Below are positions 52,060-64,000 of a stretch of DNA of 64,000 nt, piece after piece. Within the stretch, counting starts at the first letter, position 1. The number at the start of each line of letters is the position of its first letter. Source of the DNA: Stomorhina lunata (Eukaryota > Arthropoda > Insecta > Diptera > Rhiniidae). The notes under the pieces were generated by a model, which worked only from the letters and a program-made list of their open reading frames with translations, did not search any database and was not told where the DNA came from. Both the position numbers and the translations under genes were made by a program. The stretch covers positions 17,248,384 through 17,312,383 of the forward strand of contig OW121743.1 of NCBI GenBank assembly GCA_933228675.1. Reading direction: 5' to 3'.

Positions 52060-55000
52060 ACTAGAACAGAACTAGAACAGAACTAGAACAGAACTAGAAC
52101 AGAACTAGAACAGAACTAGAACAGAACTAGAACAGAACTAGAACAGAACTAGAACAGAACTAGAACAGAACTAGAACAGAACTAGAACAGAACTAGAACA
52201 GAACTAGAACAGAACTAGAACAGAACTAGAACAGAACTAGAACAGAACTAGAACAGAACTAGAACAGAACTAGAACAGAACTAGAACAGAACTAGAACAG
52301 AACTAGAACAGAACTAGAACAGAACTAGAACAGAACTAGAACAGAACTAGAACAGAACTAGAACAGAACTAGAACAGAACTAGAACAGAACTAGAACAGA
52401 ACTAGAACAGAACTAGAACAGAACTAGAACAGAACTAGAACAGAACTAGAACAGAACTAGAACAGAACTAGAACAGAACTAGAACAGAACTAGAACAGAA
52501 CTAGAACAGAACTAGAACAGAACTAGAACAGAACTAGAACAGAACTAGAACAGAACTAGAACAGAACTAGAACAGAACTAGAACAGAACTAGAACAGAAC
52601 TAGAACAGAACTAGAACAGAACTAGAACAGAACTAGAACAGAACTAGAACAGAACTAGAACAGAACTAGAACAGAACTAGAACAGAACTAGAACAGAACT
52701 AGAACAGAACTAGAACAGAACTAGAACAGAACTAGAACAGAACTAGAACAGAACTAGAACAGAACTAGAACAGAACTAGAACAGAACTAGAACAGAACTA
52801 GAACAGAACTAGAACAGAACTAGAACAGAACTAGAACAGAACTAGAACAGAACTAGAACAGAACTAGAACAGAACTAGAACAGAACTAGAACAGAACTAG
52901 AACAGAACTAGAACAGAACTAGAACAGAACTAGAACAGAACTAGAACAGAACTAGAACAGAACTAGAACAGAACTAGAACAGAACTAGAACAGAACTAGA
53001 ACAGAACTAGAACAGAACTAGAACAGAACTAGAACAGAACTAGAACAGAACTAGAACAGAACTAGAACAGAACTAGAACAGAACTAGAACAGAACTAGAA
53101 CAGAACTAGAACAGAACTAGAACAGAACTAGAACAGAACTAGAACAGAACTAGAACAGAACTAGAACAGAACTAGAACAGAACTAGAACAGAACTAGAAC
53201 AGAACTAGAACAGAACTAGAACAGAACTAGAACAGAACTAGAACAGAACTAGAACAGAACTAGAACAGAACTAGAACAGAACTAGAACAGAACTAGAACA
53301 GAACTAGAACAGAACTAGAACAGAACTAGAACAGAACTAGAACAGAACTAGAACAGAACTAGAACAGAACTAGAACAGAACTAGAACAGAACTAGAACAG
53401 AACTAGAACAGAACTAGAACAGAACTAGAACAGAACTAGAACAGAACTAGAACAGAACTAGAACAGAACTAGAACAGAACTAGAACAGAACTAGAACAGA
53501 ACTAGAACAGAACTAGAACAGAACTAGAACAGAACTAGAACAGAACTAGAACAGAACTAGAACAGAACTAGAACAGAACTAGAACAGAACTAGAACAGAA
53601 CTAGAACAGAACTAGAACAGAACTAGAACAGAACTAGAACAGAACTAGAACAGAACTAGAACAGAACTAGAACAGAACTAGAACAGAACTAGAACAGAAC
53701 TAGAACAGAACTAGAACAGAACTAGAACAGAACTAGAACAGAACTAGAACAGAACTAGAACAGAACTAGAACAGAACTAGAACAGAACTAGAACAGAACT
53801 AGAACAGAACTAGAACAGAACTAGAACAGAACTAGAACAGAACTAGAACAGAACTAGAACAGAACTAGAACAGAACTAGAACAGAACTAGAACAGAACTA
53901 GAACAGAACTAGAACAGAACTAGAACAGAACTAGAACAGAACTAGAACAGAACTAGAACAGAACTAGAACAGAACTAGAACAGAACTAGAACAGAACTAG
54001 AACAGAACTAGAACAGAACTAGAACAGAACTAGAACAGAACTAGAACAGAACTAGAACAGAACTAGAACAGAACTAGAACAGAACTAGAACAGAACTAGA
54101 ACAGAACTAGAACAGAACTAGAACAGAACTAGAACAGAACTAGAACAGAACTAGAACAGAACTAGAACAGAACTAGAACAGAACTAGAACAGAACTAGAA
54201 CAGAACTAGAACAGAACTAGAACAGAACTAGAACAGAACTAGAACAGAACTAGAACAGAACTAGAACAGAACTAGAACAGAACTAGAACAGAACTAGAAC
54301 AGAACTAGAACAGAACTAGAACAGAACTAGAACAGAACTAGAACAGAACTAGAACAGAACTAGAACAGAACTAGAACAGAACTAGAACAGAACTAGAACA
54401 GAACTAGAACAGAACTAGAACAGAACTAGAACAGAACTAGAACAGAACTAGAACAGAACTAGAACAGAACTAGAACAGAACTAGAACAGAACTAGAACAG
54501 AACTAGAACAGAACTAGAACAGAACTAGAACAGAACTAGAACAGAACTAGAACAGAACTAGAACAGAACTAGAACAGAACTAGAACAGAACTAGAACAGA
54601 ACTAGAACAGAACTAGAACAGAACTAGAACAGAACTAGAACAGAACTAGAACAGAACTAGAACAGAACTAGAACAGAACTAGAACAGAACTAGAACAGAA
54701 CTAGAACAGAACTAGAACAGAACTAGAACAGAACTAGAACAGAACTAGAACAGAACTAGAACAGAACTAGAACAGAACTAGAACAGAACTAGAACAGAAC
54801 TAGAACAGAACTAGAACAGAACTAGAACAGAACTAGAACAGAACTAGAACAGAACTAGAACAGAACTAGAACAGAACTAGAACAGAACTAGAACAGAACT
54901 AGAACAGAACTAGAACAGAACTAGAACAGAACTAGAACAGAACTAGAACAGAACTAGAACAGAACTAGAACAGAACTAGAACAGAACTAGAACAGAACTA

Positions 55001-57975
55001 GAACAGAACTAGAACAGAACTAGAACAGAACTAGAACAGAACTAGAACAGAACTAGAACAGAACTAGAACAGAACTAGAACAGAACTAGAACAGAACTAG
55101 AACAGAACTAGAACAGAACTAGAACAGAACTAGAACAGAACTAGAACAGAACTAGAACAGAACTAGAACAGAACTAGAACAGAACTAGAACAGAACTAGA
55201 ACAGAACTAGAACAGAACTAGAACAGAACTAGAACAGAACTAGAACAGAACTAGAACAGAACTAGAACAGAACTAGAACAGAACTAGAACAGAACTAGAA
55301 CAGAACTAGAACAGAACTAGAACAGAACTAGAACAGAACTAGAACAGAACTAGAACAGAACTAGAACAGAACTAGAACAGAACTAGAACAGAACTAGAAC
55401 AGAACTAGAACAGAACTAGAACAGAACTAGAACAGAACTAGAACAGAACTAGAACAGAACTAGAACAGAACTAGAACAGAACTAGAACAGAACTAGAACA
55501 GAACTAGAACAGAACTAGAACAGAACTAGAACAGAACTAGAACAGAACTAGAACAGAACTAGAACAGAACTAGAACAGAACTAGAACAGAACTAGAACAG
55601 AACTAGAACAGAACTAGAACAGAACTAGAACAGAACTAGAACAGAACTAGAACAGAACTAGAACAGAACTAGAACAGAACTAGAACAGAACTAGAACAGA
55701 ACTAGAACAGAACTAGAACAGAACTAGAACAGAACTAGAACAGAACTAGAACAGAACTAGAACAGAACTAGAACAGAACTAGAACAGAACTAGAACAGAA
55801 CTAGAACAGAACTAGAACAGAACTAGAACAGAACTAGAACAGAACTAGAACAGAACTAGAACAGAACTAGAACAGAACTAGAACAGAACTAGAACAGAAC
55901 TAGAACAGAACTAGAACAGAACTAGAACAGAACTAGAACAGAACTAGAACAGAACTAGAACAGAACTAGAACAGAACTAGAACAGAACTAGAACAGAACT
56001 AGAACAGAACTAGAACAGAACTAGAACAGAACTAGAACAGAACTAGAACAGAACTAGAACAGAACTAGAACAGAACTAGAACAGAACTAGAACAGAACTA
56101 GAACAGAACTAGAACAGAACTAGAACAGAACTAGAACAGAACTAGAACAGAACTAGAACAGAACTAGAACAGAACTAGAACAGAACTAGAACAGAACTAG
56201 AACAGAACTAGAACAGAACTAGAACAGAACTAGAACAGAACTAGAACAGAACTAGAACAGAACTAGAACAGAACTAGAACAGAACTAGAACAGAACTAGA
56301 ACAGAACTAGAACAGAACTAGAACAGAACTAGAACAGAACTAGAACAGAACTAGAACAGAACTAGAACAGAACTAGAACAGAACTAGAACAGAACTAGAA
56401 CAGAACTAGAACAGAACTAGAACAGAACTAGAACAGAACTAGAACAGAACTAGAACAGAACTAGAACAGAACTAGAACAGAACTAGAACAGAACTAGAAC
56501 AGAACTAGAACAGAACTAGAACAGAACTAGAACAGAACTAGAACAGAACTAGAACAGAACTAGAACAGAACTAGAACAGAACTAGAACAGAACTAGAACA
56601 GAACTAGAACAGAACTAGAACAGAACTAGAACAGAACTAGAACAGAACTAGAACAGAACTAGAACAGAACTAGAACAGAACTAGAACAGAACTAGAACAG
56701 AACTAGAACAGAACTAGAACAGAACTAGAACAGAACTAGAACAGAACTAGAACAGAACTAGAACAGAACTAGAACAGAACTAGAACAGAACTAGAACAGA
56801 ACTAGAACAGAACTAGAACAGAACTAGAACAGAACTAGAACAGAACTAGAACAGAACTAGAACAGAACTAGAACAGAACTAGAACAGAACTAGAACAGAA
56901 CTAGAACAGAACTAGAACAGAACTAGAACAGAACTAGAACAGAACTAGAACAGAACTAGAACAGAACTAGAACAGAACTAGAACAGAACTAGAACAGAAC
57001 TAGAACAGAACTAGAACAGAACTAGAACAGAACTAGAACAGAACTAGAACAGAACTAGAACAGAACTAGAACAGAACTAGAACAGAACTAGAACAGAACT
57101 AGAACAGAACTAGAACAGAACTAGAACAGAACTAGAACAGAACTAGAACAGAACTAGAACAGAACTAGAACAGAACTAGAACAGAACTAGAACAGAACTA
57201 GAACAGAACTAGAACAGAACTAGAACAGAACTAGAACAGAACTAGAACAGAACTAGAACAGAACTAGAACAGAACTAGAACAGAACTAGAACAGAACTAG
57301 AACAGAACTAGAACAGAACTAGAACAGAACTAGAACAGAACTAGAACAGAACTAGAACAGAACTAGAACAGAACTAGAACAGAACTAGAACAGAACTAGA
57401 ACAGAACTAGAACAGAACTAGAACAGAACTAGAACAGAACTAGAACAGAACTAGAACAGAACTAGAACAGAACTAGAACAGAACTAGAACAGAACTAGAA
57501 CAGAACTAGAACAGAACTAGAACAGAACTAGAACAGAACTAGAACAGAACTAGAACAGAACTAGAACAGAACTAGAACAGAACTAGAACAGAACTAGAAC
57601 AGAACTAGAACAGAACTAGAACAGAACTAGAACAGAACTAGAACAGAACTAGAACAGAACTAGAACAGAACTAGAACAGAACTAGAACAGAACTAGAACA
57701 GAACTAGAACAGAACTAGAACAGAACTAGAACAGAACTAGAACAGAACTAGAACAGAACTAGAACAGAACTAGAACAGAACTAGAACAGAACTAGAACAG
57801 AACTAGAACAGAACTAGAACAGAACTAGAACAGAACTAGAACAGAACTAGAACAGAACTAGAACAGAACTAGAACAGAGCTAGAACAGAGCTAGAACAGA
57901 ACTAGAACAGAACTAGAACAGAACTAGAACAGAACTAGAACAGAACTAGAACAGAACTAGAACAGAACTAGAACA
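52060..57975. repeat. 11-bp satellite (ACTAGAACAGA)n, 5.9 kb
   Basis: About 537 nearly perfect copies. Two consecutive A-to-G changes (ACAGAGCTAG twice) near 57878-57890 are the only deviations seen. In-frame TAG and TAA exclude coding. Degenerate TAACAGAACT-like fragments continue at 58690-58945 beyond the next array, suggesting that the original array was longer. Confidence 0.98.
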
Positions 57976-58527
57976 GACATAGACTAAGACATAGACTAAG
58001 ACATAGACTAAGACATAGACTAACCCATAGACTAAGACATAGACTAAGACATAGACTAAGACATAGACTAAGACATAGACTAAGACATAGACTAAGACAT
58101 AGACTAAGACATAGACTAAGACATAGACTAAGACATAGACTAAGACATAGACTAAGACATAGACTAAGACATAGACTAAGACATAGACTAAGACATAGAC
58201 TAAGACATAGACTAAAACATAGACTAAGACATAGACTAAGACATAGACTAAGACATAGACTAAGACATAGACTAAGACATAGACTAAGACATAGACTAAG
58301 ACATAGACTAAGACATAGACTAAGACATAGACTAAGACATAGACTAAGACATAGACTAAGACATAGACTAAGACATAGACTAAGACATAGACTAAGACAT
58401 AGACTAAGACATAGACTAAGACATAGACTAAGACATAGACTAAGACATAGACTAAGACATAGACTAAAACATAGACTAAGACATAGACTAAGACATAGAC
58501 TAAAACATAGACTAAGACATAGACTAA
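57976..58527. repeat. 12-bp satellite (ACATAGACTAAG)n
   Basis: About 46 copies, with rare variants (TAACCCATAG near 58022; AAAACATAG near 58215, 58466 and 58503). The 12-bp length is four codons, so the minus strand reads through as an SLCL repeat of 189 codons; this is an artefact. The unit shares ATAGACTA with the 11-bp unit ACTATGACTAG at 4881-8090. Confidence 0.97.
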
Positions 58528-59937
58528 GGCTTCTCATTTTGGCATGTCTTAAGTTTAACTCGTCCGTGAAACCAACTATTACAGCTACAGTTAGAGGAGG
58601 GTTCAGGATTATCTTACTGGACCTTAACCTCCACTAAGAGGAACTACATATAACTGCAGTTATTTAAAAACATGTAGAAGCAAACTGACAGAATATTTCA
58701 ATAACAGAACGATAACATGAAGGGTATTTATAACAGTCATGAAACAGAGCTGTATAAGATTTTTAACAGAAGTGAAGCAAATAATTATAGCATAATTTTT
58801 ATAACAGAACTTTAACATAGAGGAGATGATTTTTGCAGTATTAGAGTGGATTTTTAACAGATATAGATAGAAGTGTTTAGTTTTTTTAACAGAGCTGTAG
58901 TAGATTTTTAACAGAAGTACAACTGGTTGGTAACAGAACTGCAGCATAATTGGAAATTAGCTGACTTTAAATTCGTTTTGTATGAAATTTTACTTAATTG
59001 TAATTTTGTTTCTGTTTTACTTATTAAGTTTTATTATTTTAAGGCTAATTTCCCTTGAATTTTATTTCTTTTATTTGCCAAAATTCTTGAAAGGCACAAT
59101 TTGGGCAAATAGCTAAAGAAAACGGAGGCCTTGGAGAACTAACTAAGTTATACAGTTTAAAGATGTTTGAACATAAAACATTTCTGTACAAAGTCTTAAG
59201 TTGCATTTAAATATGTAAGTGCTATTAAAAAGAACTTAAGAAAAAGGAGATGGGGAAGTCATGTCTGTCGATAGAAGAGTTCGACAGAGTATGTTGAGAT
59301 TTTCTGCTCCATTTGGAAATGGAATTTTATTTAATTTCTTCCGTTGCATCTATAAAAAGGAAGTCTGTCTGTATAAATAACTTTTTTATATTTTTGCTAA
59401 TGTGAAATCCAGAGACATTTGAGTTATGTCCTTTAACACTTTAAGCATTTTTATAGATTCTTTATCCTGTTTCTGGCATTTCTTCGTGACACATGTGTCT
59501 GACATTTATTTGGCTTAGAAAATTATTTGCTTTTTTTTCCTCATAATTTTCTTTGGTTCAATAACAGGATGCTTTAGGACATGTAGGAGGAATATGAGAA
59601 TTTAGCAGTAAAACAGGATCACTGGTATTTTGTTTTTTGCTGACGTTTTCTTTTAGAAAAATAAAATCAATTGTTAAGTTTTATTTTTGAAATAGTTTAA
59701 AAAGACAAATATTTGTACAAATGTCTGGTATTAAGAAAGGGAAATGAAAAAGGACATAAGGAAGGATATGCTGGAAGTTAAAAAAAGTTTAAAATTTTAA
59801 AGAAACAAAAAAAAAAAATAAAGAAAAAAACTAGCAAAGAAGACAGAACTAAGATTTTTTATATAAATTTGTAAAATTTAAAAAAAAAATCTACAAGAAT
59901 TTTGAAAATTCGAAGATATTTTTGATACTCGAAATCT
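58528..59937. other. Non-coding spacer with satellite remnants
   Basis: 58690-58945 contains scattered AACAGAACT/TTTTTAACAGA fragments that look like decayed 11-bp repeat units; the minus frame 58660-58947 follows them. The remainder is AT-rich and has no recognisable gene or RNA. Confidence 0.5.
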
Positions 59938-60263
59938 GGGGCCAAATTACGGCATTCGATATCGATCGAAATCTTATATATTTTCATAACACTTGTATAG
60001 CATACTTTAAGGATAATCAAAATTATTTAAAAGATGCACAGTTTACTATATTTTTTTGAAGTTATTTGCCAAAAGATGAACAGTAGTAAAAGAGTTTTAA
60101 CTGAACTTTATGTTTTTAAAAACGAATCAAAATCGATAATAAAATTTCAATAAACTTTTTTCATCGAAGTAACTTTGAACATCCCTAAAGTATACTTTAC
60201 AATATTCGCTTTAAAGTCTGAGTTTTCGATCGATATCGAATCGAATAATTTAAACCAAGGTTG
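59938..60263. mobile_element. CGATATCG-type MITE, complete copy (~326 bp)
   Basis: Inverted ends of about 33 bp with mismatches enclose the element. The left end has GGCCAAATTACGGCATTCG continuing into CGATATCGATCGAAA; the right end, in complement, has GGTTTAAATTATTCGATTCG continuing into the same CGATATCGATCGAAA. The internal boxes GTATAGCATACTTTAAGG and CCCTAAAGTATACTTTACA are also inverted to each other, so most of the element can fold back. Related copies lie at 13055, 14080 and 31190. It is non-coding. Confidence 0.7.
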
Positions 60264-61354
60264 CCCAGGCCTTTTAATTAACTTTTGGGCAATCCTGATT
60301 TAAACAATTCTGACAATTTCCTAAATTTTTATGGGCCATTGCATACACTCAGGCTGTATTTAAAATTGTCAAAATAATTCAGCATCAGCCAGAGTTTGAA
60401 AAGGAACTTTTATTTTTGTTACACAACTGCAAAAGACATTCTTAATTGAATTTAATATAATAGAAATGTAATTTAATAGAAATAGTCAGGGAATTTACAA
60501 TTGTACATAATATGTTTAACAATAGCAAGTGTTTTCCAAAGCATACTTCAAGGAGTAAAATATTGGTAAATTTTCAAGCATACTTTAGGGAGGTGAAAGA
60601 AAAAAGAAACAAAACCAATAATAAACATTTATTTGGCAAAACGAGAGAAGGAAAATAGTAAAATTGAAAACTAAATAGTAAAAGGAAAGATCAAAAGTCA
60701 TAGGAGTCAATAGAGGAAAAGTGAAAGACTTTAAATTTGTGATAAGAACTCAAAAATTAAGGGAATTTTCCTTAATTCTTATAAAATGATAAAAGAAATT
60801 CAAACATTATATCAAAAATCTCTAAGGCTACTTTGTCATCAAACACGTTCACAACAATACCCTAATCATTAGCAATACACTCGACCATAAACTACGACAT
60901 GCAATTAGATCTTTGCACTAACAAACCCTCACACTAAACTCCCTTATACCTCAAAAAACTCAAACTAATTTTTCATTTCTTAACTTTTTGTTTGGAAATC
61001 CTAAAGAAAACTAAAACCAAACACCAAATGGTTACATAAAACTCAAACACGTTCAACTCATTAGGAAAAGTTCGAAAAGTTGCGACAAGTGGCAAATTTT
61101 GTTAACAATTTGAAATTTATACATGTTTTTCTTTGTGTTTCAAACAAAATATTTGTAATAATAAACAAAATTGATTTAAAATTTTGTAATTTCTATTTTT
61201 GCTCTTTTTATAGATTTTTAGTTTTGCTACAAAAATTTTCGTTTCGAAACTATAGTTTTTACACTTGTCAGCATTAATTAAAAACCATAAACAACGCCTG
61301 AGTCCAATTGCAATTTGAAAGTTTTTTGACAGTTTTATGTTTGAAAACAAAGAA
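60264..61354. other. Non-coding AT-rich spacer
   Basis: Starts with a small inverted pair (GGTTGCCCA and TGGGCAATCC near 60260-60295). No gene is supported. The frames 61080-61277 (+) and 61117-61350 (-) overlap each other and have no motif. Confidence 0.5.
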
Positions 61355-62204
61355 AAAATGACGATAGGACAAGTTTTCTATATAGAAAAAATGACGATAG
61401 GACAAGTTTTCTATATAGAAAAAATGACGATAGGACAAGTTTTCTATATAGAAAAAATGACGATAGGACAAGTTTTCTATATAGAAAAAATGACGATAGG
61501 ACAAGTTTTCTATATAGAAAAAATGACGATAGGACAAGTTTTCTATATAGAAAAAATGACGATAGGACAAGTTTTCTATATAGAAAAAATGACGATAGGA
61601 CAAGTTTTCTATATAGAAAAAATGACGATAGGACAAGTTTTCTATATAGAAAAAATGACGATAGGACAAGTTTTCTATATAGAAAAAATGACGATAGGAC
61701 AAGTTTTCTATATAGAAAAAATGACGATAGGACAAGTTTTCTATATAGAAAAAATGACGATAGGACAAGTTTTCTATATAGAAAAAATGACGATAGGACA
61801 AGTTTTCTATATAGAAAAAATGACGATAGGACAAGTTTTCTATATAGAAAAAATGACGATAGGACAAGTTTTCTATATAGAAAAAATGACGATAGGACAA
61901 GTTTTCTATATAGAAAAAATGACGATAGGACAAGTTTTCTATATAGAAAAAATGACGATAGGACAAGTTTTCTATATAGAAAAAATGACGATAGGACAAG
62001 TTTTCTATATAGAAAAAATGACGATAGGACAAGTTTTCTATATAGAAAAAATGACGATAGGACTAGTTTTCTATATAGAAAAAATGACGATAGGACAAGT
62101 TTTCTATGTAGAAAAAATGACGATAGGACAAGTTTTCTATATAGAAAAAATGACGATAGGACAAGTTTTCCATATAGAAAAAATGACTATAGAACAAGTT
62201 TTCT
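61355..62204. repeat. 33-bp satellite, block E1, widened CTATATAG core
   Basis: About 26 units of 33 bp, identical over most of the block. Each joins ATGACGATAGGACAAG to TTTTCTATATAGAAAAA. Compared with the 31-bp neighbours, the core has gained TA. Because 33 is a multiple of three, both strands are open: an 11-residue repeat MTIGQVFYIEK on plus (frame 61337-62251) and an 11-residue repeat on minus (61274-62032). The last four units contain single-base changes (for example at 62064, 62108 and 62171). A protein is unlikely but not strictly excluded. Confidence 0.97.
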
Positions 62205-63055
62205 ATAGAAAAAATAGTAGAAAAGTTGACGATACGCCTAGTTTTCTATAGCAAAGTTGACGATAGGCCTAGTTTTCTATATAGAAAAGTTGACGATAGG
62301 CCTAGTTTTCTATAGAAAAGTTGACGATAGGCCTAGTTTTTTATAGAAAAGTTGACGATAGGCCTAGTTTTCTATAGAAAAGTTGACGATAGGCCTAGTT
62401 TTCTATAGAAAAGTTGACGATAGGCCTAGTTTTCTATAGAAAAATTGACGATAGGCCTAGTTTTCTATAGAAAAGTTGACGATAGGCCTAGTTTTCTATA
62501 GAAAAGTTGACGATAGGCCTAGTTTTCTATAGAAAAGTTGACGATAGGCCCAGTTTTCTATAGAAAAGTTGACGATAGGCCTAGTTTTCTATAGAAAAGT
62601 TGACGATAGGCCTAGTTTTCTATAGAAAAGTTGACGATAGGCCTAGTTTCTATAGAAAAGTTGACGATAGGCCTAGTTTTTTATAGAAAAGTTGATGCTG
62701 GGCCTAGTTTTCTATAGAAAAGTTGACGATAGGCCTAGTATTCTATAGAAAAGTTGACGATAGGTTTAGTTTTCGTTAGAAAAGTTGACGATAGGTTTAA
62801 TTTTCTATAGAAAAGTTGACGATAGCTTTAGTTTTCTATAGAAAAGTTGACGATAGGTTTAGTTTTCTATAGAAAAGTTGACATTAGGTTTAGATTTCTA
62901 TAGAAAAGTTGACGATAGCTTAATTAAAGTTGATAATGGGCCTAGTTTTCTATAGAAAATATGACGGTATGCCTAGTTTTCTATAGAAAAGTTGATGGTG
63001 GACCTAGTTTTCTGTAGAAAATTTTTTAGTAGGCTTAGTTTTCTATAGAAAGTTC
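62205..63055. repeat. 31-bp satellite, block E2, CTATAG core
   Basis: About 27 units joining GTTGACGATAGGCCTAG to TTTTCTATAGAAAA. The switch from the 33-bp units happens within about 30 bp near 62200. Toward 62760-63055 the linker changes to GGTTTAG and the units decay. The first half of the unit is nearly the same as in block B (18.9-20.8 kb). Confidence 0.97.
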
Positions 63056-64000
63056 TTTTTCTGTTCTGGTCACCTTAATCCTTTCTTTTAGCCCTACATA
63101 TGTGGGTTGTGTTTAGGTCCTTTAATAAAATATTCGTTTTTACAATTTTTTCTTTGCTATTTGTTTGTTTGTTTTCGTCAACGTAATCTCTTCCATAAAC
63201 GCAGAATACCAGACAATATATCGCTAGCAGCATCACTAGCAATTGTTGCTACTGTTTTTTCCACTATGTTGCAAATTTTTTGTTTCTGTAATTGTAATGT
63301 ATTGTTATTGTTACGTTTCACACACATTCATTTAAACTTTTTTTGTTGATGGTGTGTTTGCTAATACCATTGTCCTCAATTTTGGTTTAAGGATTGAGGT
63401 TTTTTAATTTTTTTGTTGTTGTTGTTTTACCTTATTTTCATTGTGCTGCTGATGCCAGAAAGAAGAAGAAACACAAATGCGGTCGACAACATGTAGAGAA
63501 GTATAGCAAAAACTACATAAAGGCTTAAAATTTTACAGTTTTTAAGTGTATATGTATGTCTGTCTGTATGGAGATGTTTATGAGTGTCAACAACATGAAT
63601 GTTTTTGTTAATATTCGTACTTGTATTAACATGAGTGTCCCTTTTTTATGTGTATGAGTTGCATGAGAGTGTGTTGGTGCAGTATAATTATTCCTGTGTT
63701 GGAAAAATGTTGCGGGTTTAACTGTTTCTGTAGCATTTAACAATGAAAAGTTAACCTAAAGCTTTTTTCCGAATTTTTTATCGAACGATAAAAAAATTTA
63801 ATTTTATTATTTCATTTTTGTTTCGTTTCCTGTTTTAGGTGTTTCTTTTTTTGTGTTGCATACGAGCTTATGTGTATGTAAATGAAATTTTTAATTAAAA
63901 AAGTATTAAAATTTTTGAAGAAAATAATACAGGGGATCAATTTTTTACTTAATCATTTAGATATATTTTTTTTTTTTTTGAAAACTATTAAAAAAGTTTA
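63056..64000. other. Non-coding sequence to the end of the window
   Basis: AT-rich, with TTGTTGTTGTT triplets near 63413 and a T-rich end. The frame 63107-63349 (+) has a somewhat less biased middle (63180-63280) but no recognisable domain or splice sites, so no gene is called. Confidence 0.5.

Noticed and set aside
57968..58537. 189-codon SLCL frame
   Set aside because: It is a by-product of the 12-bp repeat (four codons), with no domain outside the array.
60255..60300. Small inverted pair GGTTGCCCA/TGGGCAATCC as an RNA hairpin gene
   Set aside because: The stem is short, with mismatches, and there is no further support such as a promoter or conserved loop.
61274..62251. Opposing 252- and 304-codon frames
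   Set aside because: Both come from a 33-bp repeat that is open on both strands. Kept only as a finding about how the frame arose, not as a gene.
63107..63349. 80-codon plus frame with a less biased middle
   Set aside because: It has no recognisable domain, no splice sites at sensible positions, and the ends are low-complexity Phe/Leu/Cys from T-rich DNA.

Overview
The window is a low-coding, AT-rich stretch of a eukaryotic nuclear genome. It most likely comes from a higher fly (Diptera, perhaps a calyptrate). The evidence is a 1.3-kb rosa-type DD41D mariner, a DD37E Tc1-like element, short interspersed elements that carry (GACA/CTGT)n microsatellites in the manner of dipteran mini-me/DINE-1 sequences, and very large simple satellites. 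The species cannot be named from the sequence. No complete host gene, rRNA, tRNA or CRISPR array was seen. The only host-gene candidate is a 32-nt microexon at 43162-43193 (+) with good splice signals and an in-frame ATG, so the window could be intronic or intergenic.

Region by region: 541-3640, 31-bp satellite. 4881-8090, 11-bp satellite (about 292 copies). 8950-11860, degenerate ~150-bp repeats. 11.9-15.3 kb, a patchwork of small transposon relics, including one MITE nested in another and a hAT-like transposase fossil. 15.3-17.1 kb, an interspersed element with a (GACA)n tract. 17.2-18.8 kb, a foldback-like element. 18.9-20.8 kb, 31-bp satellite. 21.2-22.7 kb and 31.75-35.7 kb, two inverted copies of one large repeat; the second copy contains a 2.1-kb satellite that the first lacks. 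Between them lie further interspersed repeats and the rosa mariner (28651-29952). 35.7-37.2 kb, a ~163-bp tandem repeat ending at the DD37E element (37231-38514). 38.56-39.46 kb, another GACA-type element. 39.9-41.2 kb, two spliced exons of a transposon-encoded protein on the minus strand, with a satellite (41.23-42.24 kb) directly upstream. 43338-50033, a nearly perfect 6-bp TTAGTA satellite. 51.8-58.5 kb, 11-bp and 12-bp satellites. 59.9-60.3 kb, a MITE. 61.36-63.05 kb, 33-bp and then 31-bp satellite.

The main unexplained pattern is that six separate satellite blocks (541-3640, 18.93-20.83, 31.98-34.12, 41.23-42.24, 61.36-62.2 and 62.2-63.05 kb) have different unit sequences but share one core: the perfect palindrome TTTTCTATAGAAAA, or in one block that core widened by two bases. 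Three of the other arrays form a second group of related 11-bp units. A 17-bp motif, attaatatcaatcatac, recurs five times outside any array. Open frames inside the satellites, such as (NT)n, (SVCL)n, (SLCL)n and the 11-residue repeat near 61.4 kb, are best read as by-products of repeat length and not as genes.
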